A stretch of DNA of 42,277 nt, taken from assembly GCA_910587475.1 (NCBI GenBank), contig CAJUMR010000022.1:1-42277 (forward strand). Reading direction: 5' to 3'. A program made the translations under genes and the position numbers. Positions 41,228 through 42,277 of the stretch are shown piece after piece. Source of the stretch: an uncultured Muribaculaceae bacterium (GTDB taxonomy: Bacteria; Bacteroidota; Bacteroidia; Bacteroidales; Muribaculaceae). The notes below the pieces were generated by a model. That model was not told the DNA's origin and searched no databases. It saw nothing but the letters and a program-made list of their open reading frames with translations. How positions within the stretch are numbered: position 1 is the first letter of the stretch; each line of letters begins with the position of its first letter.

Positions 41228-42065
41228 AGCCTTCTTCGGTGATAGTGAATACAAAGAATGTTCGTTTGCCCATGTTGGCACATTGGTAGTAGAGGATGCC
41301 GTTGTTGAAGATGTCGCTCACATCGGTGCTGTGGTTGTGTCCGTTTATGCAGAAGCTCTTTGCCCGTTCCTCTCCTTCTTCTTCCTTCATGCCCGGATAC
41401 TGCTCAAGCGTGTGATTGAAAGGCTTAGCGACGTTATTGTTGAACTGCTCGTCATAGGGGCGTGAATGCATCGCTACTATCGTGTGGGTCAGACTGTCGG
41501 GATAAACTTTGTTGATCTCCTTCACGGTTTCGCAGTCGATCTCGAGGAAATTGAAGTCGGGCACTGGCTTCGAATAGTCGTATTCGAGTGCAACGGTGTT
41601 GAGACACACTATGTGCGCAGGCCCTACATTCAGCGAGAAATTTTCAGGCCCGAACAGATAGTTGAACGTGTCTTCGCCGTTTCCGAGGCAATCGTGGTTG
41701 CCGATCACGGTCAGATAAGGCAGACCGCAGTTCTCAAGCTGATCGCGGCCCCACAGATACTCTTTCGGCAGACCGAAGTCTGTCATGTCGCCTCCGTGGA
41801 TTATGAAGTCGATGTCGCCGCGGGCGGTGATATTGTCAAGAGCTTCTGCAGTCTCGTCGAGAGAGCCTTGGGTGTCGGTGATGAATGCAAATTTGAACGG
41901 TGTCGTCAGTCCCGAATTTTCAAGCAGGGCAATCGTTTTGTTGTTGATGTCGTGATTGCCTTTCAAGCCGACGGAGTAGGGGTGATATTCAAATCGTTCG
42001 CAGCCGCTCAGCAATGCAGCCGCGCCGAGCATGATGATGGGTGATAGTGATGGTCTTCTTTTCAT
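41202..42065 (-). CDS. Calcineurin-like metallophosphoesterase, lipoprotein
   Basis: The 287-aa protein has a lipobox (LLSGC at about residue 22) and a metallophosphoesterase domain: FITDTQGS (about 60-67), HGGDMTD (about 90-96), GNHDC (about 121-125), the His in MHSRP (about 199) and a final NGHNHSTD (about 243-250). The first motif has Gln where DxH is usual, a variant I believe also occurs in related Bacteroidetes enzymes. It would hydrolyse a phosphate ester in the periplasm or at the surface; the substrate is unknown. The gene for the barrel protein overlaps its 3' end. Confidence 0.85.
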   Translation of the reverse strand: MKRRPSLSPIIMLGAAALLSGCERFEYHPYSVGLKGNHDINNKTIALLENSGLTTPFKFAFITDTQGSLDETAEALDNITARGDIDFIIHGGDMTDFGLPKEYLWGRDQLENCGLPYLTVIGNHDCLGNGEDTFNYLFGPENFSLNVGPAHIVCLNTVALEYDYSKPVPDFNFLEIDCETVKEINKVYPDSLTHTIVAMHSRPYDEQFNNNVAKPFNHTLEQYPGMKEEEGEERAKSFCINGHNHSTDVSDIFNNGILYYQCANMGKRTFFVFTITEEGYDYEVVEF

Positions 42066-42072
42066 ACTTCGG

Positions 42073-42080
42073 CAAATTTA
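42073..42080 (-). promoter_or_regulatory. Candidate -7 box close to the phosphoesterase start
   Basis: TAAATTTG on the minus strand ends 7 nt before the start codon at 42065. If real, the transcript would be nearly leaderless. The match may be chance. Confidence 0.35.
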
Positions 42081-42175
42081 GCGAAAAAAATTGGCGCTGT
42101 TTTCTCCATGTTCTTAATAATACCAACATATAGGTCAAAAATTCCAACCGAGAGCAAGCACACTCGTAAAATAAT

Positions 42176-42211
42176 GACATGCCGGACTGCAATTCTGCAG
42201 TCCGGCATGTC
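42176..42211 (-). terminator. Terminator of the tRNA-Ser gene
   Basis: A perfect 16-nt stem, GACATGCCGGACTGCA (42176-42191) with TGCAGTCCGGCATGTC (42196-42211), closes a 4-nt ATTC loop. It begins 6 nt after the tRNA end and is followed by a short T-rich stretch on the minus strand. Confidence 0.75.
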
Positions 42212-42217
42212 GATTTG

Positions 42218-42277
42218 CGGAGTGACCGAGATTCGAACTCGGGAAACGCTTTTGACGTTTACACGCTTTCCAGGCGT
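42218..42277 (-). tRNA. tRNA-Ser (anticodon GGA), 3' part; runs off the window
   Basis: Read on the minus strand, the window edge starts inside the anticodon stem: ACGC, loop CTGGAAA (anticodon GGA), then GCGTG. A long variable arm (AAACG pairing with CGTTT) marks a class II tRNA. The T arm is CCGAG-TTCGAAT-CTCGG and the acceptor strand TCACTCC, followed by discriminator G at 42218. The CCA end is not encoded, which is normal in this group. The 5' half lies outside the window. Confidence 0.93.

Noticed and set aside
1..42277. CRISPR arrays, rRNA genes, integrases or transposase genes
   Set aside because: Looked for regularly spaced direct repeats and recombinase motifs; none seen in the window.

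Overview
The window looks like the chromosome of a gut Bacteroidales, probably of the Muribaculaceae type (inference). The reasons are SusC/SusD pairs, a hybrid two-component regulator, a FecR/DUF4974-type anti-sigma protein, DUF4249 and SusE lipoproteins, absence of Shine-Dalgarno sequences, and promoters of the Bacteroidetes -7 type (TAnnTTTG).

Layout. (1) 1-4156, plus strand: the tail of an outer-membrane barrel gene with an apparent frameshift, then a tightly packed set of a truncated FecR-like anti-sigma protein, an STN-type TonB-dependent receptor and a DUF4249 lipoprotein. (2) 4431-5893: a GNAT acetyltransferase and a flavodoxin-ferredoxin fusion (EFR1 type). (3) About 6090-23950: an AT-richer accessory island. 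Its plus-strand operon (6262-15824) encodes two unknown proteins, an ATP-dependent DNA ligase-like protein, a Strawberry-notch-type helicase, a Ser/Thr kinase broken by a frameshift, a TerY-like von Willebrand A protein, a PP2C phosphatase and a small unknown protein. Facing it on the minus strand, across a long perfect hairpin, are four unknown genes (one only 39 aa) and a WYL-domain regulator, then a DprA-like gene, two unknown proteins, a tandem pair of WG-motif paralogues and another unknown gene. (4) 24215-40376, minus strand: a galactan utilisation locus with HTCS regulator, SusC, SusD, SusE-like lipoprotein, GH53 endo-galactanase, GH2 beta-galactosidase, galactokinase and a sugar nucleotidyltransferase. 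(5) 40538-42277, minus strand: an outer-membrane barrel protein, a lipoprotein metallophosphoesterase and a partial tRNA-Ser(GGA).

The main discovery is that five promoters in the island carry the same dyad, consensus TTTAATCGGAA-N7-TTCCGATTAAA. Each dyad ends 2-4 nt upstream of a TAnnTTTG -7 box. The five lie before the ligase/helicase operon, the WYL gene itself, the dprA-like gene and both WG genes. The simplest reading is one regulon repressed by the WYL protein. It joins a DNA ligase and helicase, a kinase/phosphatase/vWA signalling trio (the TerY-P triad idea) and a DprA-like protein, and is plausibly an inducible phage-defence or DNA-damage system. The kinase has both a +1 frameshift and a Gly where a catalytic-loop Asn is expected, so in this copy the signalling part may be failing or the reading may be an assembly error.

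In the galactan locus, GH53 cuts beta-1,4-galactan at the surface, SusCD imports the oligosaccharides, GH2 releases galactose, and galactokinase with the nucleotidyltransferase activates it.
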